From contig NZ_AP028908.1 of the NCBI RefSeq assembly GCF_037076465.1, positions 1,550,001 to 1,614,000 of the forward strand: 64,000 bases of DNA, in the 5' to 3' direction. This stretch comes from Pectobacterium araliae (GTDB lineage: Bacteria; Pseudomonadota; Gammaproteobacteria; Enterobacterales; Enterobacteriaceae). The position numbers and the translations under genes are program-made. The notes under the pieces are model-generated. The model was not told where the DNA came from. It ran no database searches and saw nothing but the letters and a program-made list of their open reading frames with translations. Within the stretch, counting starts at the first letter, position 1; every line of letters begins with the position of its first letter. Below are positions 8,861 to 17,455 of the stretch, piece by piece.

Positions 8861-9727
8861 TTAGCGCTGCATTCCCCAGCGTTTCACCGTGACCTTTTCG
8901 ATAGTGGAAAATACCAGTCCTTCAACCAGCAGCCCGATGATGATGACGGAAGCCAGTCCGGCGAAAACGCGATCGGTATAAAGCTCGTTACGGTTCTGGA
9001 AGATGTACCAGCCCAAACCGCCATTGCCGCTGGATGCACCGAATACCAGTTCGGCGGCGATCAGCGTGCGCCAGGCGAATGCCCAGCCGATCTTCAGGCC
9101 AGAGAGGATCGATGGCAATGCCGCAGGGATCAGAATGGCATTGATGTAGCGAAAGCCGGTCAGGCCGTAGTTGCGGCCTGCCATACGCAGCGTTTCCGAA
9201 ACGCCAAGAAAACCGGAATAGGTATTCAGCGCCATCGGCCACATTACGGAGTGGACGAGCACGAAAACCAGACTCTTTTCCCCCAGCCCAAACCACAGCA
9301 GCGCCAACGGTAGCAACGCAATCGCGGGAAGCGGGTTGAACATGGAAGTCAATGTACCTAAAAGGTCGCGGCCAAAACGGGTGGACACTGCCAACGCGCT
9401 GAGCGCTAGCGCGAGCAGGCTGCCGATGATATAGCCTTTCAGCAGCGTGCCGAGTGAAACCACCATCTTATTCGGTAGTTCGCCGCTAGCGAGATCGTCG
9501 CGAAATGCCTGAAACGTTTGCAGGAAGCTGGGCAACATCAGATCGTTATTCTGCCAGCGAGCACCTATTTCCCACAGGAATAGCAGCCCAGCCAGCAGCA
9601 CGAGCTTGCGAACCCAAGTCTGATTCCACAGGCGGGTTACCAGCGGCAGAGGCTGAGTGAGGGTAAAATCTTTCAGCGGCGCCAGTTCACGCTCATACTC
9701 AGGCCGCACGGGGGGCTGAATGCTCAT
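8861..9727 (-). CDS. Sulfonate/taurine-type ABC transporter permease (SsuC-like)
   Basis: A 288-residue inner-membrane protein with about six helices and the BPD_transp_1 fold. The cytoplasmic coupling segment reads 'RNYGLTGFRYINAILIPAALPSILSGLKIG' in outline (EAA-loop region), followed by 'WRTLIAAELVFGASSGNGGLGWYIF', which is characteristic of the NitT/TauT (SsuC/TauC) group. The start at 9727 has an AAGGTGA site 6 bases upstream and overlaps the ATPase gene by 29 bp; the longer open frame is rejected. With the ATPase and binding protein upstream it forms a complete importer of a sulfonate or related organic anion. The exact substrate is unknown. Confidence 0.9.
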   Translation of the reverse strand: MSIQPPVRPEYERELAPLKDFTLTQPLPLVTRLWNQTWVRKLVLLAGLLFLWEIGARWQNNDLMLPSFLQTFQAFRDDLASGELPNKMVVSLGTLLKGYIIGSLLALALSALAVSTRFGRDLLGTLTSMFNPLPAIALLPLALLWFGLGEKSLVFVLVHSVMWPMALNTYSGFLGVSETLRMAGRNYGLTGFRYINAILIPAALPSILSGLKIGWAFAWRTLIAAELVFGASSGNGGLGWYIFQNRNELYTDRVFAGLASVIIIGLLVEGLVFSTIEKVTVKRWGMQR

Positions 9728-10553
9728 AGGGTTCACCTTGCGTGGATGCGGCAGGCGAACGCGTGTCGGCATCGGTTGGAAAAAGAAGATGGTGAATGCG
9801 CTGTGCGGTGGTTTGAAAAGCTTCACTGCCCTGATCGTTCAGTGTGAATTGGTGGCAGTTGATTTCCGCCCGCACGCGGCCTGGGTGCGGTGAGAGCAAC
9901 AAGATGCGACTGCCGACGATCAGCGCTTCCTCAATCGAGTGGGTGACAAACAGCAGCGTGCAGCGCACCTCTTCCCACAGCGCCAGTAGTTCTTCCTGCA
10001 TTTTGCGGCGGGTCAGTGCATCCAGTGCCGCGAACGGCTCATCCATGAGCAGCACTTTCGGCTGCATTGTTAGCGCCCGCGCGATGGCGACGCGTTGTTT
10101 CATCCCGCCGGATAAGGTATGCGGATAGGCATCGGCAAACTTCGCCAGCCCGACCTTATCGAGAAAATAACGGGCGCGCGCTTCCGCTTCGGCCCGTGTT
10201 GCCTGGCGGCTGGCAACCAGCGGAAATAATGTATTCTCCAGCACGGTTTTCCACGGCGGCAACTGGTCAAACTCCTGAAAGACCATGATGCGGTCTGGGC
10301 CCGGCCGCGTAACACGCTGGCCGTCGAGGCGGATTTCACCGTCTACCGGAGACAAAAAGCCGCCGATGGATTTGAGCAAACTGGATTTACCGCAGCCGGA
10401 AGGCCCTAACAGCACAAAGCGCTCGGCGGGAAAGACGTCAAAACTCACATCATGAGTAGCACGTACCAGACTGTGCCGCGTGCGGTATTCCAGCCCGACC
10501 CGATCCACTTGCAATAGCGGTTTGCTGGCAGCGTCGTGAGAGTGGTGTGTCAT
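9699..10553 (-). CDS. Sulfonate/taurine-type ABC transporter ATPase (SsuB-like)
   Basis: A 284-residue ATP-binding subunit. Walker A GPSGCGKSS is at residues 50-58, the signature 'LSGGMKQRVAIARAL' follows in mid-protein, and Walker B is 'VLLMDEPFAALDALTR', the wording typical of the SsuB/TauB family. 'MVFQEFDQLPPWKTV' is the Q-loop region. The start at 10553 has an AGGAGA site 6 bases upstream; the alternative start eight codons further out has none. The gene lies between the binding-protein gene and the permease gene in one operon (57-bp gap and 29-bp overlap). Expected to be induced by sulfur limitation through CysB/Cbl, by analogy with ssu and tau; no operator was recognised. Confidence 0.92.
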   Translation of the reverse strand: MTHHSHDAASKPLLQVDRVGLEYRTRHSLVRATHDVSFDVFPAERFVLLGPSGCGKSSLLKSIGGFLSPVDGEIRLDGQRVTRPGPDRIMVFQEFDQLPPWKTVLENTLFPLVASRQATRAEAEARARYFLDKVGLAKFADAYPHTLSGGMKQRVAIARALTMQPKVLLMDEPFAALDALTRRKMQEELLALWEEVRCTLLFVTHSIEEALIVGSRILLLSPHPGRVRAEINCHQFTLNDQGSEAFQTTAQRIHHLLFPTDADTRSPAASTQGEPYEHSAPRAA

Positions 10554-10610
10554 GCTTGTTCTCCTGCGTAGCGACAAGGGTTCTCGTCGAATGAATCTGA
10601 CATTGGTCGT

Positions 10611-11633
10611 TTAGCTACCCGGCTGGTCATGGATTTCAGCAAAGAAATAGTCTTTCCAAGAGGCGGCTTTGTTTTTCAACACGCCAAGCTGTTGCAGTTT
10701 TTCGGCATAAACATAGGTGCGCTCTGGCGTGATGGTAAAATCGATCTCAGGATCGGAGACGATACGTTTCACGAGCTCAGGATCCAGCTTCGATTTCTCG
10801 ACCCGAATATAGGTTTCGGCCGCTGCGGCTTTATCGGCTTTGACGATCTGCGAGGCTTCCTTCAGCGCTTCGTAAAAAGCGCGGTAGGTTTTCGGATTTT
10901 CATCATGAAATTTCTGCGTGGTATACAGCACGTTAAATGTTGCCTGACCACCCAGCACATCGTAAGAGCTAAGAATTTTGTGCACATTGGCATGTTCCAG
11001 CGCCTGATATTGGAAAGGCGGACTGGAGAAGTGGGCATTGATTTCGGAACCACCCGCGATTAGCGCCGCACTGGCATCGGGATGCGGCAGGCTGACGGAA
11101 ATTTTGTCGAAGCGTTTGAAATCCTCTGTCCCGTAAAGCTTTGCGGTTTCGATTTGCAGCGTGCGTGACTGGAAGCCAACACCAGCAGCGGGCACGGCGA
11201 TACGATCTTTATCGCTCAGGTCGCGAATGGTTTTCACCGCCGGGTTATTGCTGAGCAAATAGTTGGGCATAGAACCGAGCGAGGCGATCGCTTTTACATT
11301 CTGACGACCCTGTGTGCGATCCCACACGGTGAGCATCGGTGGGACACCGGCGGAGGCCACATCCAACGCGCCGGACAGCAGCGCTTCGTTAATTGCCGTC
11401 GCGCCAGACAGCGTGCGCCAGTCTACCTTGATATCCAGCCCTTGCTGCTTACCATGCTTTTCTATCAGGCTTTGGTCGCGCACCACATCCAGAATCAGAT
11501 AACCAATACCAAACTGTTGTGCAATGCTAATGGTGCCTTCGGCATTGGCACCACATGCCGTTAATGTTAGGCCAATCACAGCGGCAAGGCGTGTGAAACG
11601 CGTCGATTTTTTCGCGGGTAGTGAGTGATTCAT
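10611..11633 (-). CDS. Sulfonate/nitrate/taurine-type periplasmic binding protein
   Basis: A 340-residue ABC substrate-binding protein of the NMT1/SsuA-like group. The export signal runs through about residue 31; its end, 'LTLTACGANAEG', offers both a lipobox (LTAC) and a signal peptidase I site after ANA, so it may be either a lipoprotein or a soluble periplasmic protein. The core has 'TAINEALLSGALDVASAGVPPML' and 'AAVPAAGVGFQSRTLQIE'-like segments (the latter reads AVPAAGVGFQSRTLQ), typical for the family. The start at 11633 was chosen because the signal peptide begins there. It is the first gene of the minus-strand operon and is divergent from the Ldh_2 gene. The substrate is not deducible; sulfonates are the best guess from the neighbours. 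Confidence 0.88.
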   Translation of the reverse strand: MNHSLPAKKSTRFTRLAAVIGLTLTACGANAEGTISIAQQFGIGYLILDVVRDQSLIEKHGKQQGLDIKVDWRTLSGATAINEALLSGALDVASAGVPPMLTVWDRTQGRQNVKAIASLGSMPNYLLSNNPAVKTIRDLSDKDRIAVPAAGVGFQSRTLQIETAKLYGTEDFKRFDKISVSLPHPDASAALIAGGSEINAHFSSPPFQYQALEHANVHKILSSYDVLGGQATFNVLYTTQKFHDENPKTYRAFYEALKEASQIVKADKAAAAETYIRVEKSKLDPELVKRIVSDPEIDFTITPERTYVYAEKLQQLGVLKNKAASWKDYFFAEIHDQPGS

Positions 11634-11948
11634 TATCGGTGTCTCATTATTAATAGTAATAGGGGTGGCAATAAAATTAGAGAAAAACGACAAGGTATTA
11701 TTTCAATAAATCATTCGTCGGAATAATGAATTAAAGAAGTCATCCTATTTTCTTAGCGGCCCGCTGCTAAAGTGTTTTTTGGAATAAGTTAGAATAAAGG
11801 TGATTTTAAATAGCCATGCGCACGAAAAAACAAGCAAGCAACCGCCTTAGCTAAATATTCGCTATAGATAGTTTTATTTTTCAGTTATGGATAAAGACCT
11901 GCGCGTTATAGTGAGCCTACATTTCTATTTCAGTATACAGAGAATAAT
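11634..11948. promoter_or_regulatory. Divergent promoter region of the two sulfur operons
   Basis: A 315-bp AT-rich gap between the minus-strand SsuABC-like operon and the plus-strand Ldh_2/TauABC-like operon. It must hold both promoters and probably shared regulatory sites (CysB/Cbl expected from pathway knowledge), but no clear operator or -35/-10 pair could be named by eye. Confidence 0.5.
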
Positions 11949-12971
11949 ATGCCTGTTTTTAGCCATCATTATTTACGTGATTATTTGCGGGATCGACTAA
12001 CAGATAATGAGGTAAACGCATCAATTGCAGACATTGTGGCGGATAATCTTGTCGAATCCAGCCTGAAAGGGCATGACTCGCACGGTGTAAGCATGTTGCC
12101 ACGTTATATCGATGCGATTCGTGAAGGCGGACTTTCACCCCACGCACAGGCGGAAAAAACGCTAGATTTCGGCCCGCTGATTTCCTTTGACGGCCAGCAG
12201 GGTTTCGGGCAAGTGGTGGCAAAACAGGCCGTGGCAGAAGGCATCGCTCGTGCACAAACGCATGGTCTGGCGGTGATCAGTCTGGCAAATACTCACCATC
12301 TTGGGCGTATCGGCGCATGGGCGGAACAGGCGGCGGAGGTCGGGCTGGTGTCGCTGCATTTTGCCAACGTGTATACCAAACCGGTAGTGCTGCCGTGGCA
12401 GGGCCAGCAGGCGCGTTTCGGCACGAACCCGTTCTGTGCCGGTATTCCGGTCGAACAGGGTGACCCCGTAATTCTGGATTTTGCTACCAGCGTGATTGCG
12501 GGTAACAAGGCGCGTATCGCGTGGAATGAGGGTAAACAGGTTGCACCTGGCTGTATCGTCGATAATGAAGGCAATCCAACGGTGGATCCACGTTGGCTGA
12601 TGGAACAGCCGTTGGGGGCGCTACTGCCGTTTGGCGAACATAAAGGGTCGGGGCTGTCGCTGGTTTGCTCGTTACTTGGCGCGGCGTTGACTGGTGGGAA
12701 AACGGAACGCACGGCGAAAGGCGAAGGCAAGCAGATTATTAACAGTATGCTGTCTATTTTAATTGATCCGCAAAAATTAGGTGGGGCGGCAACCTATCAG
12801 CAGGAAATTCCAGCGTTATTAGAATGGGTACGCCAATCTCGTGATGATAATGAATTATTACTGCCAGGTGACAAAGAAAAGCAAACCTATCGTCATCGGT
12901 TGGATAACGGCATTTTTGTCGATGATGTCAGTTGGGGGCAATTATCTTATTTAAATAACAATGCGGCCTGA
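11949..12971 (+). CDS. Ldh_2-family 2-hydroxyacid dehydrogenase (HcxB/ComC-like)
   Basis: A 340-residue NAD(P)-dependent oxidoreductase of the malate/L-lactate/L-sulfolactate dehydrogenase family, a fold unrelated to classical LDH. Diagnostic segments are 'GHDSHGVSMLPRY' (residues about 41-53), 'NTHHLGRIGAWAEQ' with the conserved histidine pair, 'RFGTNPFCAGIP' and 'FGEHKGSGLSLVCSLLGAALTGG'. E. coli YbiC (HcxB) and (R)-sulfolactate dehydrogenase ComC belong here. The gene opens a plus-strand cluster with a TauABC-like transporter, a DcyD/CuyA-like lyase and a racemase (gap to the next gene 58 bp). In that setting sulfolactate or a similar sulfonated hydroxyacid is an attractive substrate, but simple 2-hydroxyacids fit the sequence equally well. 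Confidence 0.85.
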   Translation: MPVFSHHYLRDYLRDRLTDNEVNASIADIVADNLVESSLKGHDSHGVSMLPRYIDAIREGGLSPHAQAEKTLDFGPLISFDGQQGFGQVVAKQAVAEGIARAQTHGLAVISLANTHHLGRIGAWAEQAAEVGLVSLHFANVYTKPVVLPWQGQQARFGTNPFCAGIPVEQGDPVILDFATSVIAGNKARIAWNEGKQVAPGCIVDNEGNPTVDPRWLMEQPLGALLPFGEHKGSGLSLVCSLLGAALTGGKTERTAKGEGKQIINSMLSILIDPQKLGGAATYQQEIPALLEWVRQSRDDNELLLPGDKEKQTYRHRLDNGIFVDDVSWGQLSYLNNNAA

Positions 12972-13029
12972 TGTATTGGTTTATTAACTTATTTAACTCA
13001 TATTTAATTTAACGCCATAGGAAAGAACA

Positions 13030-14043
13030 ATGAAAAATATATTGAGTGCTGTGGGTGTCGGTAGTTTGTTATTAATGACAACATCTGTACTGGCGGCGGA
13101 AAAGTATCCTGATGAAGTTCGCGTGGCCTACAGCGGCGGCTCACAGGTATTAGTGTTAGCCAAAGCCGACGGTTCGCTACAAAAAGCATTGGGTGCGCCA
13201 GTAAAGTGGGTGCAATTCGCTTCCGGTGCAGATGCGCTGAATTATTTCGCCAGTAACGCGATAGATATCGCCAACTTCGGCTCCAGCCCGGCGACGGCTG
13301 GGATTGTCAGAAAACTGCCGGTAGAGATTGTCGGCGTATCCGGCGTGATCGCGACGTATGAGCGACTGATTGCCAAGTCTGGCATCACTACGCTGAAAGA
13401 GATCGAAGGGAAGCGCGTCGCCTATCCGCCAAATTCAACGGCGCAGTATGCGCTGGAAGCGGCAATCGCGGTCAACAAGCTCGACCGCAGCAAGATTACC
13501 CTTATTCCGCTACGTCCGGCTGAGATGGTAGCGGCATGGAAGCGCGGCGACATTGATGCAGGCTACGTCTGGGCTCCGTTCGCACAAGAGTTGGAGGCTT
13601 CCGCCGGACACGCGATTTTCGCGACCAAAGATCTGCAAAAAGATGGCTACCTGATTTACAACAACTATGTGGTCAGGAAGGCGTTTGCCCAACAGTATCC
13701 AGAAACGGTGGCACGCTTCCTGCGGGTACATCAGCAGAAAGTGGAGGAGTTCCGTCAGGATCCAGAAAAGGCGGCGGCGATTGTGGCAAAAGAAGTTGGT
13801 GCGCCCGTCACAACGGCAACCAATACGCTGTCAGGGCTGGAATATCCGACGCTAGAGCAGCAGGCGACGGAACAGTGGCTAGGTGATGGCACCAATACGG
13901 ATCGCAGCGGCATCGGTCAGGCGGTCGCCAAAACGGCACATTTTCTGGAGAGTATTGGCGAGGTTCGCCAGCGCGATATTCCCGCGTCGTTCGCTGACTC
14001 CATTAATTCCTCTTACCTGAAGCAGGCAGCAAAAGGGAATTAA
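13030..14043 (+). CDS. Taurine-type ABC transporter binding protein (TauA-like)
   Basis: A 337-residue periplasmic binding protein with a signal peptide ending at LAA (about residue 23). The mature part follows TauA: 'VRVAYSGGSQVLVLAKADG', 'DIANFGSSPATAGIVRKLPVEIVG', and 'GKRVAYPPNSTAQYALEAAI'. The GSSP motif and the following region form the sulfonate-binding floor in the family. A GGAAAG site precedes the ATG. It is followed 6 bp later by the permease gene. E. coli TauA binds taurine; the similarity is clear but not complete, so another C2-C3 sulfonate such as cysteate is possible given the lyase and racemase genes downstream. Confidence 0.88.
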   Translation: MKNILSAVGVGSLLLMTTSVLAAEKYPDEVRVAYSGGSQVLVLAKADGSLQKALGAPVKWVQFASGADALNYFASNAIDIANFGSSPATAGIVRKLPVEIVGVSGVIATYERLIAKSGITTLKEIEGKRVAYPPNSTAQYALEAAIAVNKLDRSKITLIPLRPAEMVAAWKRGDIDAGYVWAPFAQELEASAGHAIFATKDLQKDGYLIYNNYVVRKAFAQQYPETVARFLRVHQQKVEEFRQDPEKAAAIVAKEVGAPVTTATNTLSGLEYPTLEQQATEQWLGDGTNTDRSGIGQAVAKTAHFLESIGEVRQRDIPASFADSINSSYLKQAAKGN

Positions 14044-14049
14044 CGGGTC

Positions 14050-14823
14050 GTGAAAAGAACGCATTATGTGTTATTGAGCATCACTGCTGTGGCGGCGGTG
14101 CTCGCGTTGTGGCAATGGGCAGGAGCGGAGCAGTGGGTTGATCCGCTGCTGTTACCGCCGCTGTCGGATATTCTCCTGACCGCTGGAGAACTGGCGCAAG
14201 ATGGCTATCGGCAGGTATCGCTATGGGAACACATTGCCGTCAGCGTCGCTCGGGCGCTAAGCGCTTTTAGCGTGGCGATTATTCTTGGCGTGCCCCTTGG
14301 TCTGTTGATGGGACTATCGCCGCCGATTGCTGCCGTATTTAATCCTTTCGTTCAGTTTCTGCGGCCATTGCCTAAAATCGCGCTGATCCCGCTGGCGGTC
14401 GTCTGGCTGGGAATTGGCGAAGCATCCAAATTCTTTCTGATTTTTATCGCGACTTTTCTCAGCGTCGTGGTTGGTGCCTGTGCCGCCGTGGAGCGCGTGG
14501 AACGTTCCCGTATCCGCGTCGCGCAAACGCTTGGTGCGAACCCTCGCCAGATCTTTTTTCACGTGGTGCTGCCCGATACGCTGCCGGAGCTGTTTACTAC
14601 GGTGCGGCTGGCTATCGGTATCGGCTGGACGTCCCTGATAGCGGCGGAAATGGTCGCCGCGACCTCGGGTATTGGCTGGATGGTAATGAATGCCAGCGCT
14701 TATCTGCGTACCGATATTGTCATGTTGGGTATCTTACTGTTGGGAGGGATTGGCTATGTGCTCGATCTACTCTTGATCGGAGCGCAGCGCATCTTTGTGC
14801 CGTGGGCGGGGAAATCATCATGA
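14050..14823 (+). CDS. Taurine-type ABC transporter permease (TauC-like)
   Basis: A 257-residue inner-membrane permease with six helices. The N-terminal 'WVDPLLLPPLSDIL', the 'FLRPLPKIALIPLAVVWLGIG' segment and 'IGIGWTSLIAAEMVAATSGIGWMVMNA' are typical of TauC/SsuC. The start is a GTG at 14050, six bases after the preceding stop, and the 3' end overlaps the ATPase gene by 4 bp (ATGA). These overlaps mark a tightly coupled operon with the binding protein and ATPase. Confidence 0.9.
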   Translation: MKRTHYVLLSITAVAAVLALWQWAGAEQWVDPLLLPPLSDILLTAGELAQDGYRQVSLWEHIAVSVARALSAFSVAIILGVPLGLLMGLSPPIAAVFNPFVQFLRPLPKIALIPLAVVWLGIGEASKFFLIFIATFLSVVVGACAAVERVERSRIRVAQTLGANPRQIFFHVVLPDTLPELFTTVRLAIGIGWTSLIAAEMVAATSGIGWMVMNASAYLRTDIVMLGILLLGGIGYVLDLLLIGAQRIFVPWAGKSS

Positions 14824-15623
14824 CAGAACAGGCTCAGCCTACTGCACCCCATATTGCTGTAGAACACGTTAGCCTCACGTTTCCATCACAAAGTGGCACT
14901 TTAACGGTGTTGGATGATGTTTCTCTCCAGATCGCCAAAGGTGAATTTGTGGTGCTGCTGGGGCCTTCTGGCTGCGGCAAATCGACCATTCTTAATTTAA
15001 TCGCCGGCTTTGAAACCGCTGACGTGGGACAGGTGCGATGCGGTGGTGCGCCGGTTCGGCGTCCGGGACCATCGCGCGGCATGGTATTTCAGCAGGCCAA
15101 TTTATTTCCCTGGCTCACCGTGCTGGAAAACGTGACGTTTGGTCCACGGATGCAGGGCGCAGATAAAATCCGCATTCAACGAGAAGCAAAAGACTATCTG
15201 GCACTGGTTGGGCTAGAGGGCTTCGAGCAGCACTCTCCGTGGCAGCTTTCCGGTGGGATGAAACAGCGGGTGGCGCTGGCGCGAGCCTGGCTGCCGAACC
15301 CTGAAGTGCTGTTGATGGACGAACCCTTTGGTGCATTGGATGCACAAACCCGTTTGATGATGCAGGAGCTACTGCTGTCCGCCTGGCAGAAAACCGGCAC
15401 TACGCTGCTGTTTGTTACACATGACGTCGACGAAGCGCTGTTTCTGGCCGACCGCGTTGTGGTGATGTCTGCACGTCCCGGCCGTATCGCTGAGACGATC
15501 CCACTGCCGTTTGGTCGTGAGCGGGACATTGAAACGCTGGCTCAGCATCCTGACTATGCCGCATTGAAGCAGCGTATTTTACATCGCGTGCGTGAAGAAG
15601 CGCGCCGTCACCTTAATTTGTAA
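14820..15623 (+). CDS. Taurine-type ABC transporter ATPase (TauB-like)
   Basis: A 267-residue ATP-binding subunit with Walker A GPSGCGKST at residues 48-56, signature 'LSGGMKQRVALARAW' and Walker B 'VLLMDEPFGALDAQTR'. The start at 14820 shares its ATGA with the permease stop and has a GGGCGGGG site upstream; a GTG six codons earlier is less likely. It is followed after 21 bp by the lyase gene. Together with the two genes before it, it completes an importer; the group as a whole is best compared with tauABC. Confidence 0.92.
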   Translation: MTEQAQPTAPHIAVEHVSLTFPSQSGTLTVLDDVSLQIAKGEFVVLLGPSGCGKSTILNLIAGFETADVGQVRCGGAPVRRPGPSRGMVFQQANLFPWLTVLENVTFGPRMQGADKIRIQREAKDYLALVGLEGFEQHSPWQLSGGMKQRVALARAWLPNPEVLLMDEPFGALDAQTRLMMQELLLSAWQKTGTTLLFVTHDVDEALFLADRVVVMSARPGRIAETIPLPFGRERDIETLAQHPDYAALKQRILHRVREEARRHLNL

Positions 15624-15644
15624 TCAATTTCTCAGGAGAACATC

Positions 15645-16658
15645 ATGCACCTTGCCCGATTCCCCCGTTTATCACTCGGTCATTTCCCTACGCCGCTGGA
15701 GGCGCTACCGAACTTGTCAGCGTATCTGGGCGGGCCGACGATTTATATCAAACGCGACGACGCGACAGGATTAGCGACCGGTGGGAATAAAACCCGCAAA
15801 CTGGAGTTCCTGCTTGCCGATGCGCAGCAGCAGGGCGCGGATGTCATCATCACGCAGGGCGCGACGCAGTCTAACCATGTGCGACAAACCATTGCGGCAG
15901 CGGCAAAGCTCGGGCTGAAAACCAAGGTGCTGCTGGAAAAACGCGTGGAGGACTACGGTGAAGACTACCAGCGCTCCGGTAACGTGCTGCTGGATAACCT
16001 GCTGGGCGGTGAAATTATCGATCATCTGCCAGCGGGTACGGATATGCAGCAGGCGATGGAAACGTTAGCGGAATCACTGCGTAAAGAAGGATTGAAGCCT
16101 TATGTCATCCCCGGCGGCGGCTCCAGCCCGGTAGGCGCGTTGGGCTACGTTGCCTGTGCGGAAGAACTGTTGTTCCAGTCCAGCCAGCAGCGTCTGCGCA
16201 TCGATCATATTGTGCATGCGACGGGCAGTACCGGAACGCAGGCGGGATTGGTTACCGGACTGGCGGCAACACACAGCCAGATTCCACTACTAGGCATCAG
16301 CGTCAGAGCGCCGAAAGCGAAGCAGGAAGAGAATGTTTACGCATTAGCACAGCGTACCTGGCAACTGCTGGGGATTCCCGGTGAACTGCCGCGTAGCGCG
16401 GTGCAGGTAAACAGCGACTATGTTGGCAAAGGCTACGGCATTCCCACTGAAGGAACGCTGGAAGCGCTCAGGCTGTTAGCGCAGTTGGAAGGCATTTTGC
16501 TCGATCCCGTTTATTCAGGCAAAGGGATGGCGGGGCTGATCGATCTGATTCGTCAGGGACATTTTCGCGCCGATGAAAACATTGTTTTCATCCATACCGG
16601 TGGTTCGGCGGGGTTGTTTGGCTACCGTCAACTGTTCGAACAAACGGCCGCACAATGA
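15645..16658 (+). CDS. PLP-dependent D-cysteine desulfhydrase / L-cysteate sulfo-lyase family
   Basis: A 337-residue PLP enzyme of the ACC deaminase/D-cysteine desulfhydrase family. The cofactor lysine lies in '[11 protein letters not shown]' (residues 45-55), the substrate-contact loop in '[13 protein letters not shown]', and the phosphate-binding region near '[13 protein letters not shown]'. The gene has an AGGAGA site and follows the TauB-like gene by 21 bp, so it is part of the transport operon. DcyD splits D-cysteine to pyruvate, ammonia and sulfide; the homologous CuyA splits L-cysteate to pyruvate, ammonia and sulfite. Sequence alone does not separate them by eye. A TauABC-like transporter rather than a cystine transporter next door favours a sulfonate such as cysteate (inference); E. 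coli dcyD instead sits with the cystine transporter genes. Confidence 0.85.
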   Translation: MHLARFPRLSLGHFPTPLEALPNLSAYLGGPTIYIKRDDATGLATGGNKTRKLEFLLADAQQQGADVIITQGATQSNHVRQTIAAAAKLGLKTKVLLEKRVEDYGEDYQRSGNVLLDNLLGGEIIDHLPAGTDMQQAMETLAESLRKEGLKPYVIPGGGSSPVGALGYVACAEELLFQSSQQRLRIDHIVHATGSTGTQAGLVTGLAATHSQIPLLGISVRAPKAKQEENVYALAQRTWQLLGIPGELPRSAVQVNSDYVGKGYGIPTEGTLEALRLLAQLEGILLDPVYSGKGMAGLIDLIRQGHFRADENIVFIHTGGSAGLFGYRQLFEQTAAQ

Positions 16659-17371
16659 GTACGCCACTGATTGGCGTGCTGGGTGGCATGGGGCCGCTGG
16701 CGACGGTCGATCTGTTGCATAAAATCGTTGAAGAAACGCCCGCCAGCCGCGATCAGGATCATGTGCCGGTGGTCGTCTGGAACGTACCGCAAATTCCCGA
16801 TCGCCAACAGGCGCTGGCAGGCAACGGTGAATCGCCGCTGCCGACGCTGTTGCACGCTATCCGGCAGTTGAATCGCCTGTCGGTCAGCCATATTGTGGTG
16901 CCGTGCAATACGGCGCACCACTGGTTTGACGCGTTCGCTGAGGTCAGCCCTGCACCGCTGGTGCATATTGCCGATGCCACGCTGTACGCGCTGACACAGG
17001 CCGATGAGGCAAAAGCATCACCGCGTAAAATCGGGTTGATTGCGACTCACGGGACGCTCAATGCAGGATGGTATCAGCAGCGTTTTGCCGCGCAGTTAGG
17101 TGCGGAAACCGTGGTGCCGAACGAACAGGAAATGACAACGCTTTTTGTTCCGGGGTGCTATGCGGTAAAGCGTGGAGAATTACAGCACGGTGGGCGGTTG
17201 CTGGAGCAGCTTGCGGCACAGTTGGTGGAACGGGGAGCAGAACGTCTGGTGCTGGCCTGCACGGAAGTACCGCCTGCGCTGGAGGCGGTATCGTCACGCT
17301 GGAGGGATATCAGCATCGACCCCACGCGTGCATTGGCACAGGCGTGCGTTCGCCTCTGGCTACAGAGATAA
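16655..17371 (+). CDS. Aspartate/glutamate racemase family protein
   Basis: A 238-residue cofactor-independent racemase. It starts '[19 protein letters not shown]', the standard opening, and has the two catalytic cysteines in the expected places: C84 in VPCNTAHHW and C202 in LACTEVP. The ATG overlaps the stop of the lyase gene by 4 bp, so the two enzymes are very probably made together. In E. coli-type genomes similar proteins (YgeA, RacD) act on aspartate, homoserine or lysine. Coupling to a DcyD/CuyA-like lyase and a sulfonate transporter suggests it interconverts the D and L forms of the lyase substrate, for example cysteine or cysteate; this is inference. A bidirectional terminator follows. 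Confidence 0.88.
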   Translation: MSTPLIGVLGGMGPLATVDLLHKIVEETPASRDQDHVPVVVWNVPQIPDRQQALAGNGESPLPTLLHAIRQLNRLSVSHIVVPCNTAHHWFDAFAEVSPAPLVHIADATLYALTQADEAKASPRKIGLIATHGTLNAGWYQQRFAAQLGAETVVPNEQEMTTLFVPGCYAVKRGELQHGGRLLEQLAAQLVERGAERLVLACTEVPPALEAVSSRWRDISIDPTRALAQACVRLWLQR

Positions 17372-17376
17372 AAAAA

Positions 17377-17405
17377 CACCCTGCCAGCGTGCTGCTCACA
17401 GGGTG
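17377..17405. terminator. Bidirectional terminator between racemase gene and dcuB
   Basis: CACCCTG (17377-17383) pairs with CAGGGTG (17399-17405) around a GC-rich loop. On the minus strand the stem is followed by a run of six T (17376-17371), a canonical intrinsic terminator for dcuB; it also sits right behind the racemase stop. Confidence 0.8.
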
Positions 17406-17455
17406 GAGTGACAATCTCATTAAAGCTGCCTATTGCTGGGCGGTTTTTCGGCGGA

